Below are positions 53,051-63,339 of a stretch of DNA of 64,000 nucleotides, piece after piece. The notes under the pieces were generated by a model that was not told the DNA's origin, did not search any database, and was given only the letters and a program-made list of their open reading frames with translations. Every line of letters begins with the position of its first letter. The stretch's first letter is position 1. Source of the DNA: Sycobia sp. Sy_11 (lineage: Eukaryota; Arthropoda; Insecta; Hymenoptera; Epichrysomallidae); the NCBI GenBank assembly GCA_018907035.1, contig JACCIC010000022.1, positions 2,177,501 through 2,241,500 of the forward strand. Reading direction: 5' to 3'. A program made the translations under genes and the position numbers.

Positions 53051-54172
53051 ATCCACGTGTATGCCAAACTTAAACACCGAAAAGAAATATTTATATAATG
53101 AATGATTCGCGATAAATAACTTTTATGATAATTAATTTTGTGCTAATTCAATTGTTTAATTATCTTCAAATATAAAAAATTAACGACACACAAGTGTTAT
53201 TATTATAATATAAAAAATTATTAACGTTTTTACCCATCAATATTTTATATAATGTCATAATATCCCATATATCTTGTTTCTACTCGCATATACGAATATG
53301 ATAATTGCGCATTTAAATTAAATCCCTGAATAAGAGCATTGAAGGCAGCTTATAGCAATTCATGTAAAGTGGAAATGGATATATCTTTTACATTAAATTC
53401 TATTCAAGCGCATAAGCACATAAAAATTATAAGAAGATTTAGAAGAGCTTAACAAAATAATTATAGTCCAGAAAAAATGTAACGTCAACAAATTAATGCC
53501 TCTTTCAAACTCTTATCAATAGGAAATTGAATTTATTCAGGTAAAAATTATTTAGCAATATTTTTCAATAGTATAAATCCAAATATTTTGAAAAATTAAA
53601 GTTAAAATTAATTGGCGAAGTAATTATGAAATATTAAAATTGCCTCTAAATATAACTCTGATATCTTAACATGATCAAGTAATCAACTGGAGCTTACATG
53701 TTCATTTGTAATATTATTTTTTTCAATTTATTGTTGTTGTTAAATTTAGTATATATTTTTATTTTTAACGTTATTTATTTACAATCAGATTTATAATGGT
53801 GATTAAAATAAAAAATTTTCAAACTCAACTGTTATAATCACTTATGGCAGGCTGTTTAAAGTAAAAGAAAATGATATATGAATTATAACGAAAAATATGA
53901 ACATGTATGTATTAGAGATATAAACTATATCTATATATTAGGACACGTAATTCCGGTTTAATGCTTGACATACTATCGAAATGTATTGATTTGCAGCGTA
54001 CATTTTGTAGCATAATGGTTTTCGTTTATCTAATGGTGAGAATACTTCGAATGACATAAATCAACTTCTCTGGAGTACACTAACGTCATCAAGTTATAAA
54101 ACAGTGATTCAAATTGAGGGTTACTTTCTACGTTTCACAAAAAAAAAATTATTATAACATAAATGAACTTAG
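53051..54172. other. AT-rich non-coding stretch
   Basis: Nothing recognised. This is the host sequence upstream of the retrotransposon insertion. Confidence 0.55.
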
Positions 54173-54186
54173 AGAAACTGTCAAAT
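54173..54186. repeat. 5' target-site duplication of the retrotransposon
   Basis: AGAAACTGTCAAAT, repeated exactly at 59651-59664 right after the poly(A) tail. A 14-bp duplication is normal for target-primed reverse transcription with an AP-type endonuclease. Confidence 0.95.
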
Positions 54187-54221
54187 CATTCGGAATCGAG
54201 CACTCGTCTCGAGTAGACATG
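54186..54221 (+). promoter_or_regulatory. Internal RNA polymerase II promoter: Inr plus DPE
   Basis: TCATTC at 54186-54191 fits the insect initiator TCA(G/T)T(C/T), with A+1 at 54188. AGACATG at 54215-54221 begins at +28, the position of the downstream promoter element, and resembles the DPE of Jockey-type elements. Promoters of this kind lie inside the transcript, so a full-length copy carries its own promoter to a new site. The first T belongs to the target-site duplication. There is no TATA box at -30, as expected for Inr+DPE promoters. Function is inferred, not shown. Confidence 0.65.
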
Positions 54222-54346
54222 TTTTCTCTCTAATCCGTAAATGTAAATAAACCCATTCGCAATCATTGTGTATAATAATACAGAAATCTTCGCGTTCTAT
54301 AGTATATTTGTGCTAGTGCCAACGCTCAGTGTTTTTAGCTGCTACG

Positions 54347-54373
54347 GCTGATGCAGTTTTTAACTGCATCAGC
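54347..54373 (+). other. Strong hairpin just before ORF1 start
   Basis: GCTGATGCAGTT and AACTGCATCAGC form a perfect 12-bp stem with a 3-nt loop, ending 17 nt before the ORF1 ATG. An outer 6-bp stem (AGCTGC 54337-54342 with GCAGCT 54375-54380) extends it across a small internal loop. In the RNA it would sit where a scanning ribosome arrives, so it could tune ORF1 translation or bind a protein. Confidence 0.75.
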
Positions 54374-54390
54374 TGCAGCTTATCCTCATC

Positions 54391-55707
54391 ATGACTTCTA
54401 CGAGTGAAGTTCCAAAAAGTGATCTATCTACGTTAACCGAAAGTTCCTGTTTCTCAACAATGCCAATTTATACGCAGCAGTCATATGCTATCGTTACTGC
54501 ATCTAAAACGAGACCCGTAAAAGAAGAGGCAATTGTATTAGATTCCATTGAAGGATTGACAAACGACGATTATCTTGATGGCTTGGAAAAGTTAATTAAA
54601 GTTAGTGATATAAGATATATTTCTAAAATCTCCGGTAAACGGGTTATTATTTACTTATCAAGCAAAAAACTAGTGCAAGAGTTAAAAAATAAGAATATCG
54701 TAATCAAGGACTATACCATACAGATAAAGCCTTACATTAGTAACAATAAAAGGGGTGTCATCTCAAATGTACAGCCGTTTATTCCTGACGAACTCATACT
54801 AGATGCCCTACACAAGAAAGGAATTAAAATTACCTCTCAAATCAATGATATCAAGGCCAGTTTTCAAAAATCAGGACGGTCTCACATTTATTCTCTACGC
54901 CGAAAATTTTATATCAAGGAGGAAGACGTAAAAATTCTTCCCGAAAGTGTACAAATAAATTATGATAATACTTCATACTGGACGTACTTATCCACGGAAT
55001 CCACCACATGCTTTATTTGTAAACAAATAGGGCACATTGCTAAATTATGTCCCACTTTAGAAGAAACAGCTCACTCGCAAAAGATAAATATTATTCAAAA
55101 TTCCAACGTGCCTACTATAATCGATAATACACACAACAATGATACACAACAAAATAAGAGACCTCGGTCCGTAACTAGCACTGAAGTATCAGATATTTCT
55201 ATAATAAACGTAGCCTCATCTGAAATACTAACTACACCTGTGGTAGATAACGCAGAAAATCAAGTTTTTACTAAACCTAATAAATTACCTAAGAAAGAAA
55301 GTAAAAGCTCCAAAAAGCGTAAGATAACACAGGAAAAAAAGGACGAAAAGTTAAAAGAAAAAATACTGGCGTTAGAAAAAGCTCTGCTACCTACAAAAGA
55401 ATTATTTAGCAGCGAGCTTTCTACTATGTCTGTTACCTATGAAAATTTTTTTAATCTAATTAAAGAAAGCTTTAGTGAGACCGATATCATTACAATTGCA
55501 AAGAAAACGGCAGCTGACGTATCCAGTATTGTTGCAATCATCGAAAAAGTACACCCAGCAGTTGAAGATAAAACTATCAAAGGAAAACTCACACGTATTA
55601 AAAATCAATTATTAAACTCAAGCACAGCATCAATCTCATCCAGCGAAAATACAGATATGGAATGCGAAACTTCCAATAATAGCAGTCCTACTTACAATCT
55701 TCAATAA
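54391..55707 (+). CDS. Retrotransposon ORF1: gag-like RNA-binding protein
   Basis: 438 residues, uninterrupted. The protein is expected to coat the element's RNA and form the ribonucleoprotein used for retrotransposition. Residues about 45-200 look like the alpha/beta RNA-binding region of LINE ORF1/gag-like proteins (for example KRVIIYLSSKKLVQEL and GVISNVQPFIPDELILDAL). A CCHC zinc knuckle follows at C207, C210, H215 and C220 (CX2CX4HX4C); only one knuckle is present, whereas Drosophila I factor has three. After a Ser/Thr/Asn-rich linker comes a Lys-rich stretch (KKESKSSKKRK, about 300-315) that may be a nuclear signal or nucleic-acid-binding patch, then a predicted helical, acidic C-terminus. 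The start is the first ATG after the 5' UTR hairpin. ORF2 follows after a 43-nt gap. Gag-like identity is strong; the precise fold is inferred. Confidence 0.92.
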   Translation: MTSTSEVPKSDLSTLTESSCFSTMPIYTQQSYAIVTASKTRPVKEEAIVLDSIEGLTNDDYLDGLEKLIKVSDIRYISKISGKRVIIYLSSKKLVQELKNKNIVIKDYTIQIKPYISNNKRGVISNVQPFIPDELILDALHKKGIKITSQINDIKASFQKSGRSHIYSLRRKFYIKEEDVKILPESVQINYDNTSYWTYLSTESTTCFICKQIGHIAKLCPTLEETAHSQKINIIQNSNVPTIIDNTHNNDTQQNKRPRSVTSTEVSDISIINVASSEILTTPVVDNAENQVFTKPNKLPKKESKSSKKRKITQEKKDEKLKEKILALEKALLPTKELFSSELSTMSVTYENFFNLIKESFSETDIITIAKKTAADVSSIVAIIEKVHPAVEDKTIKGKLTRIKNQLLNSSTASISSSENTDMECETSNNSSPTYNLQ

Positions 55708-55750
55708 ATCTCTATCTAAATATATCTATTATAGCTTATTTTATATAAAT

Positions 55751-56479
55751 ATGGAAAGCTATAATAAGGAATTAAATATTCTATTCTGGAATGCTAGAAG
55801 CATTATACAACGTAAATACGAACTACCGAATATATTGCAACATATTGATGTCTTTGTGTGTGTCGAAACCTGGCTTACCAACACTATTCTTCAAGGAAAA
55901 GAATTCAATATAACAGGATACAAAACCTTACGTAAGGACAGACAACATAATAGAGGAGGCGGAATACTATTTTTGGTAAAATCTCAATTCGATACTGAAA
56001 TAATTGATAATTTCGAATGCTTAAACGAAGATTTTGAAATTTGTGGAATAAAAATTACAAACATCCAACCTCATATGGAAATATATGCTTATTATAGACC
56101 ACCTTGTAGTATACTCACTCAAGAACAGTGGAATAATGTATTCAATTTTATTGATTCTAATTCGCATAGTATACTTCTTGGCGATTTCAACGCACATCAC
56201 ACCTATTGGAATTGTAAAATTAACGACACAAATGGTACACGATTTCTTAATTCAATTGAATCTAAAGACTTATTTATTCACAATACAGAGACACTTACAA
56301 GATTTAATTCTCGTACAGGTAAAAAAACTAATATTGATCTAATTATTTCGACCATAAGACTGATAGGTAAATTAATTACCTCTGTGTGCGACGATTCATA
56401 CGGTTCCGACCACTTTCCTCTTCGCATAACTGTTTCTATAACTAAATACCTTTATAAAAAAAAATCTTTCAAGATTTAA
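55751..56479 (+). CDS. Retrotransposon ORF2, 5' part: AP-type endonuclease
   Basis: The first 242 codons of ORF2, ending at an in-frame TAA (56477-56479). This is an exonuclease-endonuclease-phosphatase domain that would nick target DNA to prime reverse transcription. Expected active-site residues are present: N14 (WNAR), E39 (VCVETW), Y115 (YAYYRPP), D145 and N147 (LLGDFNAHH), D196 (TNIDLI) and D220-H221 (GSDHFPL). The length fits the family's endonuclease. The start ATG lies 43 nt after the ORF1 stop, in another frame, so ORF2 translation would need reinitiation or internal entry. The TAA follows nine A residues (56456-56464) and a short basic stretch, and falls in the linker between endonuclease and RT. 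The downstream RT portion is in the same frame, so this is the front half of one protein rather than a separate gene. Confidence 0.9.
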   Translation: MESYNKELNILFWNARSIIQRKYELPNILQHIDVFVCVETWLTNTILQGKEFNITGYKTLRKDRQHNRGGGILFLVKSQFDTEIIDNFECLNEDFEICGIKITNIQPHMEIYAYYRPPCSILTQEQWNNVFNFIDSNSHSILLGDFNAHHTYWNCKINDTNGTRFLNSIESKDLFIHNTETLTRFNSRTGKKTNIDLIISTIRLIGKLITSVCDDSYGSDHFPLRITVSITKYLYKKKSFKI

Positions 56480-59400
56480 TCTAAGAGAACAAATTGGGAA
56501 AAATTTTCGAAAATATTATTAAATAATTATAATCAATTTTTTCAACCCATATTTTCTCACCTAAGTCCAAGCTGTAAATTACAATTTTTCATAAGAGAAA
56601 TTAGCCATGCAGTAACATTTAGCACGCCCAGAAAAACTTCGATGAACGATAGAATAAATAATTATAAACAAAATCCAGTTAAATGGTGGGACACTGGCTG
56701 TGATAAAATTAAACGTCTGAGAAAAGCAGCTTTGAACAAGTGGCAATATACCAAAAAAATCGATGATTATATTGAATACAAGAAAAGGGTCGCAATAGCT
56801 AAAAAAACTTTTCATGATAAAAAAAAAGAAAGCTTTATTGCCTTCGCTGAATCAATTAACTTTAATACAAACAAAAGTTACGTTTGGAATACTGTAAAAA
56901 TTTTTAAAAATAAATACACTAAAATAAAATCATCTTTTAATCACAATTCTAGTAATATCGATAAAATCTCTCAAACAATAGATAAAATATGTCCACCATG
57001 GGTACCCAATGATCCATCTTGGCTTTCTAATTGTGCTGCAAATACCTTTTTAAGCAATCCCTTTCAACATTCTGAATTTAACATCGTGCTAAACTCAAGA
57101 AAGAGCTCTTCATCCCCACGGATGGACGGTATTGATTATGATATTCTGAAAAAATTACCGTTAAATTATCAATTAGTTCTCTTGGATATTTTTAATGAAA
57201 TGTACGTTAAATGCGACTTTCCGATAGAATGGAAAAAATCGTTTACTATCTTTATTCCAAAATCAGATAACGAAAATTTTCGTCCAATATGTTTGTCGTC
57301 TTGCATTTGTAAAGTCTTCGAAGGTCTCGTTAAAAACCGATTACAATGGTGGCTCGAAAAAAATAACCTTATACCGAGTGCGCAATCCGGATTTCGCAAA
57401 GGCCAATCGACTACTGATAATCTTGTTCAATTAATATTAAAAATTGAAGAAGGCTTTAAGAAAAAACAACATGTCCTCGTTACACTCTTAGATATATCCA
57501 GCGCGTTCGACAATGTAAATAGCACGATACTACTGGATATATTAGCCGAAATGAAATGTCCCTTAAATTTAATTACATTTGTAAAATTCCTAAGTTATGA
57601 AAGGCACATATATACAGAATTCACAGGAGATAAATATAGAAATTGCTATAAAGGCGTTCCACAAGGAGGGGTTCTTAGCCCCTTACTTTTTAATATTTAT
57701 ATTGCAAACATCATGAAAAATTTACCTAAAAGTGCAATCATATCTAAGTATGCCGATGACATTATAATTTTAGTTAAAAAAAAATCGCTGAAATCTTGTA
57801 CGTCAATCATGCAAAAAGCTGTGAGTACTGTACGAAAAAATTTGTATAGCATTGGATTGGAACTATCGGCGCACAAAACACAAATGATAGATTTTAATAA
57901 CATTAACGTCATACCTGGAATTGCAAAAATTAAAATCGATAACATATGTATTAACTCTCAAGAAAAAGCAAAATACCTTGGCATCATATTCGACTATCAA
58001 TTAACCTTTAAATATCATATTGACAAAGTTAAAAATAATGTATTGAAAGCCTTTAACGTAATAAAATTTATTAGAGGAACTTGGTGGGGAGCTGACCCGA
58101 ACACCCTTCTTATTATCTATAAGTCCTACATTCGGTCCATTATAGACTATGCCTGTTTCGTTTATTATCCCAAAAAGAAAAATAAACGTTATATTTTCGA
58201 AAAATTACAGTATGCCGCAATTCGACTAGCATTAGGCTACCGCATCAGTACACTGACCAATATTCTGCTGGCTGAATCCAAACTTACTTTTATTGAAGAT
58301 AGGATAAAATATTTATGTCTAAGTTATTTATCAAAAGTACTGTCAAATTCCAATCTGTCTGTACATAAATCGATAGACAGTGCCTATACTAATTTTAAAA
58401 AATCAAAAAACAAAAGAATCCTTATTAATAGCATAAAAGAAATTATGTCTTACAAAAATGTAATTGATATTCAAAGCCATTACAATTTATATAATGTAGA
58501 TTATGAAACTATTGTAAATAATATAGATACGGAATTTGCTCAAACGTTACGCAGCGTTAAAGATGTAAATAGCAAAATTAATGAATTTGTAAAAAAAGAG
58601 TGTGCTGTTTCGATATATACAGACGGAAGCAAAATTCAAAATAATATCTCAGTTGGTATAGCTTGCTTTTCAGAATCGCTCAATATATCCGTTCAAAAAA
58701 GCATCTCAAATTATGCATCCATATTCACGGCAGAAAGTATTGCCATTAACGAAGCACTGGATATAGCCATAGCGACTTCCAATCATAATATAATTGTGTT
58801 CACTGATTCATTAAGCGTACTGCAAAAATTAAAGCATTCTAAATTAAGTATTAAATGTAATAAATACATATATGAAATTAAAAAAAAAATTATAGAATTC
58901 AATAAGATATGTGCAAATAATAAAAAAATCCAATTAGTATGGATTCCAGCTCATGTAGGGATTAAAGGGAATGAGATAGCAGATCAATTAGCCAAAACCG
59001 CTACACTTGTAGAGCCATTAGAAAACATACGACTTCCTTTCTCTGACTTAAAACACATCTTTAAGACAAAAGCAATACAAAATACTGATAATAAAATTAC
59101 TAGTATCGGACTACAGAAAGGTCAAGAATATTTTGCATATTACCATAAAACTAGAAGTAAACCATGGTTCTACAATTGTAATCTCTCCAGAGCCAACATT
59201 GTAACGATCAATCGAAGTAGAGCTAATCACTATGGTCTTTTTGCGTCTCTTGCTCGCATCAACATTATTGATAATTCTGTATGCCCTTGCAATACTGCAA
59301 TTCAAGATCTTGATCACGTTCTATGGCAATGTCCAATGTTTAACAATGAAAGAGTACGACTACTAAATCAATTAAAAAAATTACATATGACACCTCCCTT

Positions 59401-59488
59401 TAGAGTAAGATGCTTATTATCTGTAGAAAATGTACACATTTATAATATTATATACAAATTCTTTCGAAGCTGCAAGTTGAATGTATAA
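56480..59488 (+). CDS. Retrotransposon ORF2, 3' part: reverse transcriptase and RNase H
   Basis: This continues ORF2 in the same frame after the TAA and is open to 59488 (1,245 codons counting from 55751, including the stop position). The first ATG in this part is at 56642, but homology-like sequence (RTNWEKF) begins right after the stop. RT motifs occur in order: NFRPICLSS, SGFRKGQSTTDNL, LLDISSAFD with D581, GVPQGGVLSPLLFNIY, YADD at 667-670, LSAHKTQ, and KYLGIIFD. RNase H follows with D958 (TDGS), E995 (AESIAINEAL), D1019 (FTDS), H1068 (PAHVGIKGNEIAD) and D1078, all present. A C-terminal Cys/His motif (C1178, C1180, H1189, C1194) is typical of the I/Jockey supergroup and may bind nucleic acid. 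Role: cDNA synthesis at the nicked target and removal of template RNA. No frameshift was found. Confidence 0.93.
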   Translation, partial: SKRTNWEKFSKILLNNYNQFFQPIFSHLSPSCKLQFFIREISHAVTFSTPRKTSMNDRINNYKQNPVKWWDTGCDKIKRLRKAALNKWQYTKKIDDYIEYKKRVAIAKKTFHDKKKESFIAFAESINFNTNKSYVWNTVKIFKNKYTKIKSSFNHNSSNIDKISQTIDKICPPWVPNDPSWLSNCAANTFLSNPFQHSEFNIVLNSRKSSSSPRMDGIDYDILKKLPLNYQLVLLDIFNEMYVKCDFPIEWKKSFTIFIPKSDNENFRPICLSSCICKVFEGLVKNRLQWWLEKNNLIPSAQSGFRKGQSTTDNLVQLILKIEEGFKKKQHVLVTLLDISSAFDNVNSTILLDILAEMKCPLNLITFVKFLSYERHIYTEFTGDKYRNCYKGVPQGGVLSPLLFNIYIANIMKNLPKSAIISKYADDIIILVKKKSLKSCTSIMQKAVSTVRKNLYSIGLELSAHKTQMIDFNNINVIPGIAKIKIDNICINSQEKAKYLGIIFDYQLTFKYHIDKVKNNVLKAFNVIKFIRGTWWGADPNTLLIIYKSYIRSIIDYACFVYYPKKKNKRYIFEKLQYAAIRLALGYRISTLTNILLAESKLTFIEDRIKYLCLSYLSKVLSNSNLSVHKSIDSAYTNFKKSKNKRILINSIKEIMSYKNVIDIQSHYNLYNVDYETIVNNIDTEFAQTLRSVKDVNSKINEFVKKECAVSIYTDGSKIQNNISVGIACFSESLNISVQKSISNYASIFTAESIAINEALDIAIATSNHNIIVFTDSLSVLQKLKHSKLSIKCNKYIYEIKKKIIEFNKICANNKKIQLVWIPAHVGIKGNEIADQLAKTATLVEPLENIRLPFSDLKHIFKTKAIQNTDNKITSIGLQKGQEYFAYYHKTRSKPWFYNCNLSRANIVTINRSRANHYGLFASLARINIIDNSVCPCNTAIQDLDHVLWQCPMFNNERVRLLNQLKKLHMTPPFRVRCLLSVENVHIYNIIYKFFRSCKLNV

Positions 59489-59650
59489 AAAGAAAAAAAA
59501 AAATAATAGTAAATAAATAAAGCAGTATCATATAGAAAGCTAACATGTATATCATACCATCTGTAAAGCGAAAACTCTGTAAAATAACTGTATGTAATGC
59601 TAAATAACTTCAACAGAAGTTAATAAAGCTTTTAATAAAAAAAAAAAAAA
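59489..59650 (+). terminator. Retrotransposon 3' UTR, poly(A) signal and tail
   Basis: About 150 nt of A-rich 3' UTR with an AATAAA signal at 59622-59627, followed within 10 nt by a poly(A) tract (59637-59650). The tail then abuts the downstream target-site duplication. This is the 3' end expected for an element integrated from a polyadenylated RNA. Confidence 0.85.
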
Positions 59651-59664
59651 AGAAACTGTCAAAT
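59651..59664. repeat. 3' target-site duplication of the retrotransposon
   Basis: AGAAACTGTCAAAT, identical to 54173-54186. Confidence 0.95.
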
Positions 59665-60779
59665 AAGTTTTCTTTTTCATCGTAAACTATCATTTTAAAA
59701 TAAAGTTAAAAAATATTTCACATCCCCATTACGAAATCCAAGTGATCAGCAAGTATCGTATTATTCTCGCATTATTTATCAAACCATTCTTATTGTATAG
59801 GATATTTTTTTTAATATATGATTATATTAAATACATTATTCTTTTAGTTTAAAAATGATCTTTAAAAACTAATCTTTACTTTTCACTTACCTTTATAAAG
59901 ATGATAAGACTTTCAGATTATAATGGGCCAATTTTCGGACCGTTTACATAAGACACAGTGTAAAACTAGATTTCGAAAAAAAATTTTTATTTATTTAATT
60001 TTCATGTTTAATGATACATTATTTCTTCAGTTAACGTTAATTTTTGGTTAAGACAGTATAGGGATACATTTTTCAGTGTTTTTTAAATACATTATAATTT
60101 GTACTTTTAATACATTTGGATATAGTTATACTCAGAGTAGCAATCTAAAAGAATGAAAAACTAAAATTCTTGAGTTGAAAAATAAAATAGTGAACTATTG
60201 TACTAATTATTTTAGTATCAAATACATTTATGATTTATCAAATACACAAAATATGATATTGCTAAAAACAAGAAAGAAAATAAAGTTCAATAAGACAGAA
60301 AAGCAAATAATACCAGAAACTCTCATATTCATGCAATAAGCAAATAATGGAAATGCCGACCTCATTTCACTTCATTTTGAAACTTTTTAAATTTTAATAT
60401 TCACATTGCAATCCGTAGTGACTTAGTCTTTAGCTATAATTAACAAAAATTTATTCCAATAAAGTTTTACATCTATTGGATAGTCCAGCCTTAGACTTAT
60501 ATAAATTTTTATATAAATTTTAAAAATAGTATTAAAATTAAAGCTATAAATTTTAATAAATTTAAAGGTTTTCAAATTCTTTTGTAAAACGTAAAGGGCA
60601 TTTTCTACGAGAATGTGCAGTGTTACAGATAGATTAAAAAATTTCTTCAATGATCTCGAAATAAAAAATTGAAGACCATTTTTTCAAACTTTTCTTCTGA
60701 TACATTCCAGCCGACTGAAATCCCCAAACTATTGTAATTGTTCCCAAAGATGTTCAAAAATACAATTGAAACAATATAG
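59665..60779. other. AT-rich non-coding stretch
   Basis: Host sequence downstream of the insertion. Nothing recognised. Confidence 0.55.
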
Positions 60780-61378
60780 AACATACAGAAAGAGTCAAAA
60801 TGGAGGAGGAAGTCAGATAGAAAAGAAATGGTGGCTAGCTAACACCAAAAAGTGACTGGGCTGAGAGCGATATCTGACAAGAAATCGGGAAAACGTGTAG
60901 CAAGAAAGTAACAGAAATAACGTGAGAGGAGGAATGCAAGCAGCCTCGATGCGGGGAAAAATGAGGACGAGGAAGTCAAGGGGACAGCAGAGGTGGAAGA
61001 AGAATAAGAAGAAGAGCCGGCGGAGAAGAGGGACATGAGCTCTACCCTGCTCCGCCCGCTGCCTCTCCCTCGCTCTTCCTCTTCCTCGTCTATCGTTCTC
61101 GCGGCAAACTGCAAGCCTCCGGGGTCTCCTTAACGAGTAAAGTCCTTCGGATCTTGAGCTTCGCTTTTGCCTCCTCGACGAAGCTGCTTCGGGATGTTGG
61201 CTGAGCCACCTCCCCCTCCGCCTTCACCCTACCGCGCGTTCTGCGTGCGCACGCAAGGGGAACGAGGTATTACACGCGGAACATTATAGGGACTGTGCAG
61301 TGTGCGTGGAACGGTGGTAACTTTTAGACGAGCTAACCAGCCAACTAACTCGCAATAATCTTGCTCGCTCCTCCCCCC

Positions 61379-61417
<39 letters not shown>

Positions 61418-61640
61418 ACTCTCGTTACGCTGGCTTAACAAAATATTCCAAGAGCTAGGTGCTTTCTTCCTTTCTGCTTAGTAGATCGCTCGCGGGTGTG
61501 CCACTATACCTCGGACGCTGTGCGAGTCTTAATAAAGAAATAATAAGTGCCACACCGTACGCGAACTATAGCTGCAGGGTGGAGTTTTGAAAAGTTCAGA
61601 GATGTGCGGCGCGACAATCAGACGATATTTTTCAAGGCTT
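60780..61640. other. GC-rich island with CT array
   Basis: Purine-rich, then CpG-containing sequence (about 60990-61330), a CT array and mixed sequence. The 91-codon minus-strand frame is Ser- and Glu-rich low complexity with no domain. Candidate regulatory island. Confidence 0.4.
61381..61416. repeat. (CT)n microsatellite
   Basis: About 36 bp of perfect CT repeat. Confidence 0.95.
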
Positions 61641-63267
61641 TTGCCAATTTCATTATAATAAATGAGAACGAAATTCTTACTGAGAATTATCTTTAACGTC
61701 GTGCAAAAAAAGAAACGAAAGAGTTGTATTTATAAATTTGTTTCTTTGATACGTTTTATTTAGTACCTAACTATGTCTATTTCCGTATAACTTTAGTATA
61801 ACTATGTCTATTTCATCTAAATAAACAACTTTTTTATAACACATTTTAATTTCGTAATAATAATAAATTCTCGTTATCAAAGATCAGTGTGTAATGGGCT
61901 GCAATGCATTTGATTAAGTAAAACTAAATTGCATTTTACAATCCCTGACTCTGTGCCTAGGCGAACACACGGGTAATATATCAAGTAAATCTCAACTGCT
62001 ATTTTAGTGAGCTAATATGTTCTTAATGCCTTTCCAATTAAGGTACGCGTTAAATTTTATAATTCTTTTCTACTCTCAAGTCGCCCATAGTAGAACGATG
62101 AAAGATATTTTCTATATGTAAATAATTTAAATACTTTGCCTATCTTTTGCTAATGTAGATTGAAAAATGCACTTATAATTGACTGGCAGAGCTACAAATT
62201 TGAAAAATCTGAATTCGAACTATAGGTTTCTTTAAAAATGTTAAAATTTCTTCAATATATTAAATAATTAAATCTTATGTTGAATTTATTTATAGTATTG
62301 AATCCTTCTTATATCTTTCCTGATCATATTTAAACTCTCTAATGTGGAGCAAATGAACTGGTAAATTTCATAAAATTAGAATCTTATAATTTCATGGATC
62401 TTAAATCCATACTAAATTTATTTAACTCTTTAGTCCCATCATTACACCATTCTATTTCACAGTTCTATGATATTGTCAGCACACGAATAAACTTATTTCA
62501 ACAAACTCAATGCTATAAATCATCAAATTTGATCTTTTGCATATTTTAAAATATCTACACCGATGCCTATAGATAATTACATTTTACCAACTCAATTTGA
62601 ACATATTACTTACTAACAAAAAATCCTACATCAATATCACGATTCACTATTTGCATTTAAAAATTATTAAATATGTTAATTCATTCTAATAATATAGCTT
62701 GTAAATTCCTAATCCATTTTACCTTATATAGTTTTTTAATGATTTCCAGACGAGCATTTGCGTTGAAATATATACGTTATATTCCTAATGAGACCATTTT
62801 TGTAAATTATATGCGCACATGAAAATTTTTAAGATCTAAAAAGCAACGATATTATTTTCAAGCAGTTGTTGCTTTTAACTGGTTAGTCTTCTTATACGTA
62901 TTTTACTTTTGGTAACGCAAGAAACCTTATTTAGTACTTCTTTTAAACTTTGATTATACTTTCATAGTTAATTTGTTGTTAATTTGTGCAGCCGTTGTGC
63001 TGTATTATGTTATTTTAAAAGAATTTATAGTGAGTTAATAAGTTAATTATTCAATAAATAAATACTGCTCCGTATGATTTCATCACTGTAGAGAGGTGTT
63101 CGAGCGATTATTGCATTGGGTACACTTTTGTATGAATGACCGTCCATCCATCTATTGTTTATCCTAAAAAACTTCTTGTGTTTGTATGTTCTTACTAATA
63201 TCATACATGTTCCAAAAAATCCTTTTACACTGTCTATATATATGAAGGGAAATAAAAGCGAGAAGAA

Positions 63268-63272
<5 letters not shown>
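61641..63272. other. AT-rich non-coding stretch
   Basis: Nothing recognised. The motif ACTATGTCTATTTC occurs twice at about 61769 and 61801, a small local duplication. Confidence 0.55.

Positions 63273-63339
<67 letters not shown>

Larger units (their letters stand above)
54187..59650 (+). mobile_element. Full-length I-group non-LTR (LINE) retrotransposon
   Basis: A 5,464-bp element bounded by perfect 14-bp direct repeats. In order: an internal promoter, a 204-bp 5' UTR, ORF1 with a CCHC knuckle, a 43-bp gap, ORF2 with AP endonuclease, reverse transcriptase and RNase H, a 3' UTR of about 160 bp, and a poly(A) tail (59637-59650). RNase H downstream of RT together with an AP endonuclease places it in the I/Jockey supergroup, in a lineage such as I or LOA; the exact clade needs an RT phylogeny. 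It replicates by nicking target DNA and reverse-transcribing its RNA in place. Both duplications are intact and the only lesion recognised is one TAA in ORF2, so insertion was probably recent. Its AT-rich coding composition resembles the surrounding region. Confidence 0.95.

Noticed and set aside
56456..56479. Programmed frameshift at the nine-A run before the ORF2 stop
   Set aside because: RT continues in the same frame as the endonuclease, so shifting frame would lead away from it.
56579..59317. Minus-strand frames opposite ORF2
   Set aside because: Shadows of the sense coding sequence with no recognisable domain.
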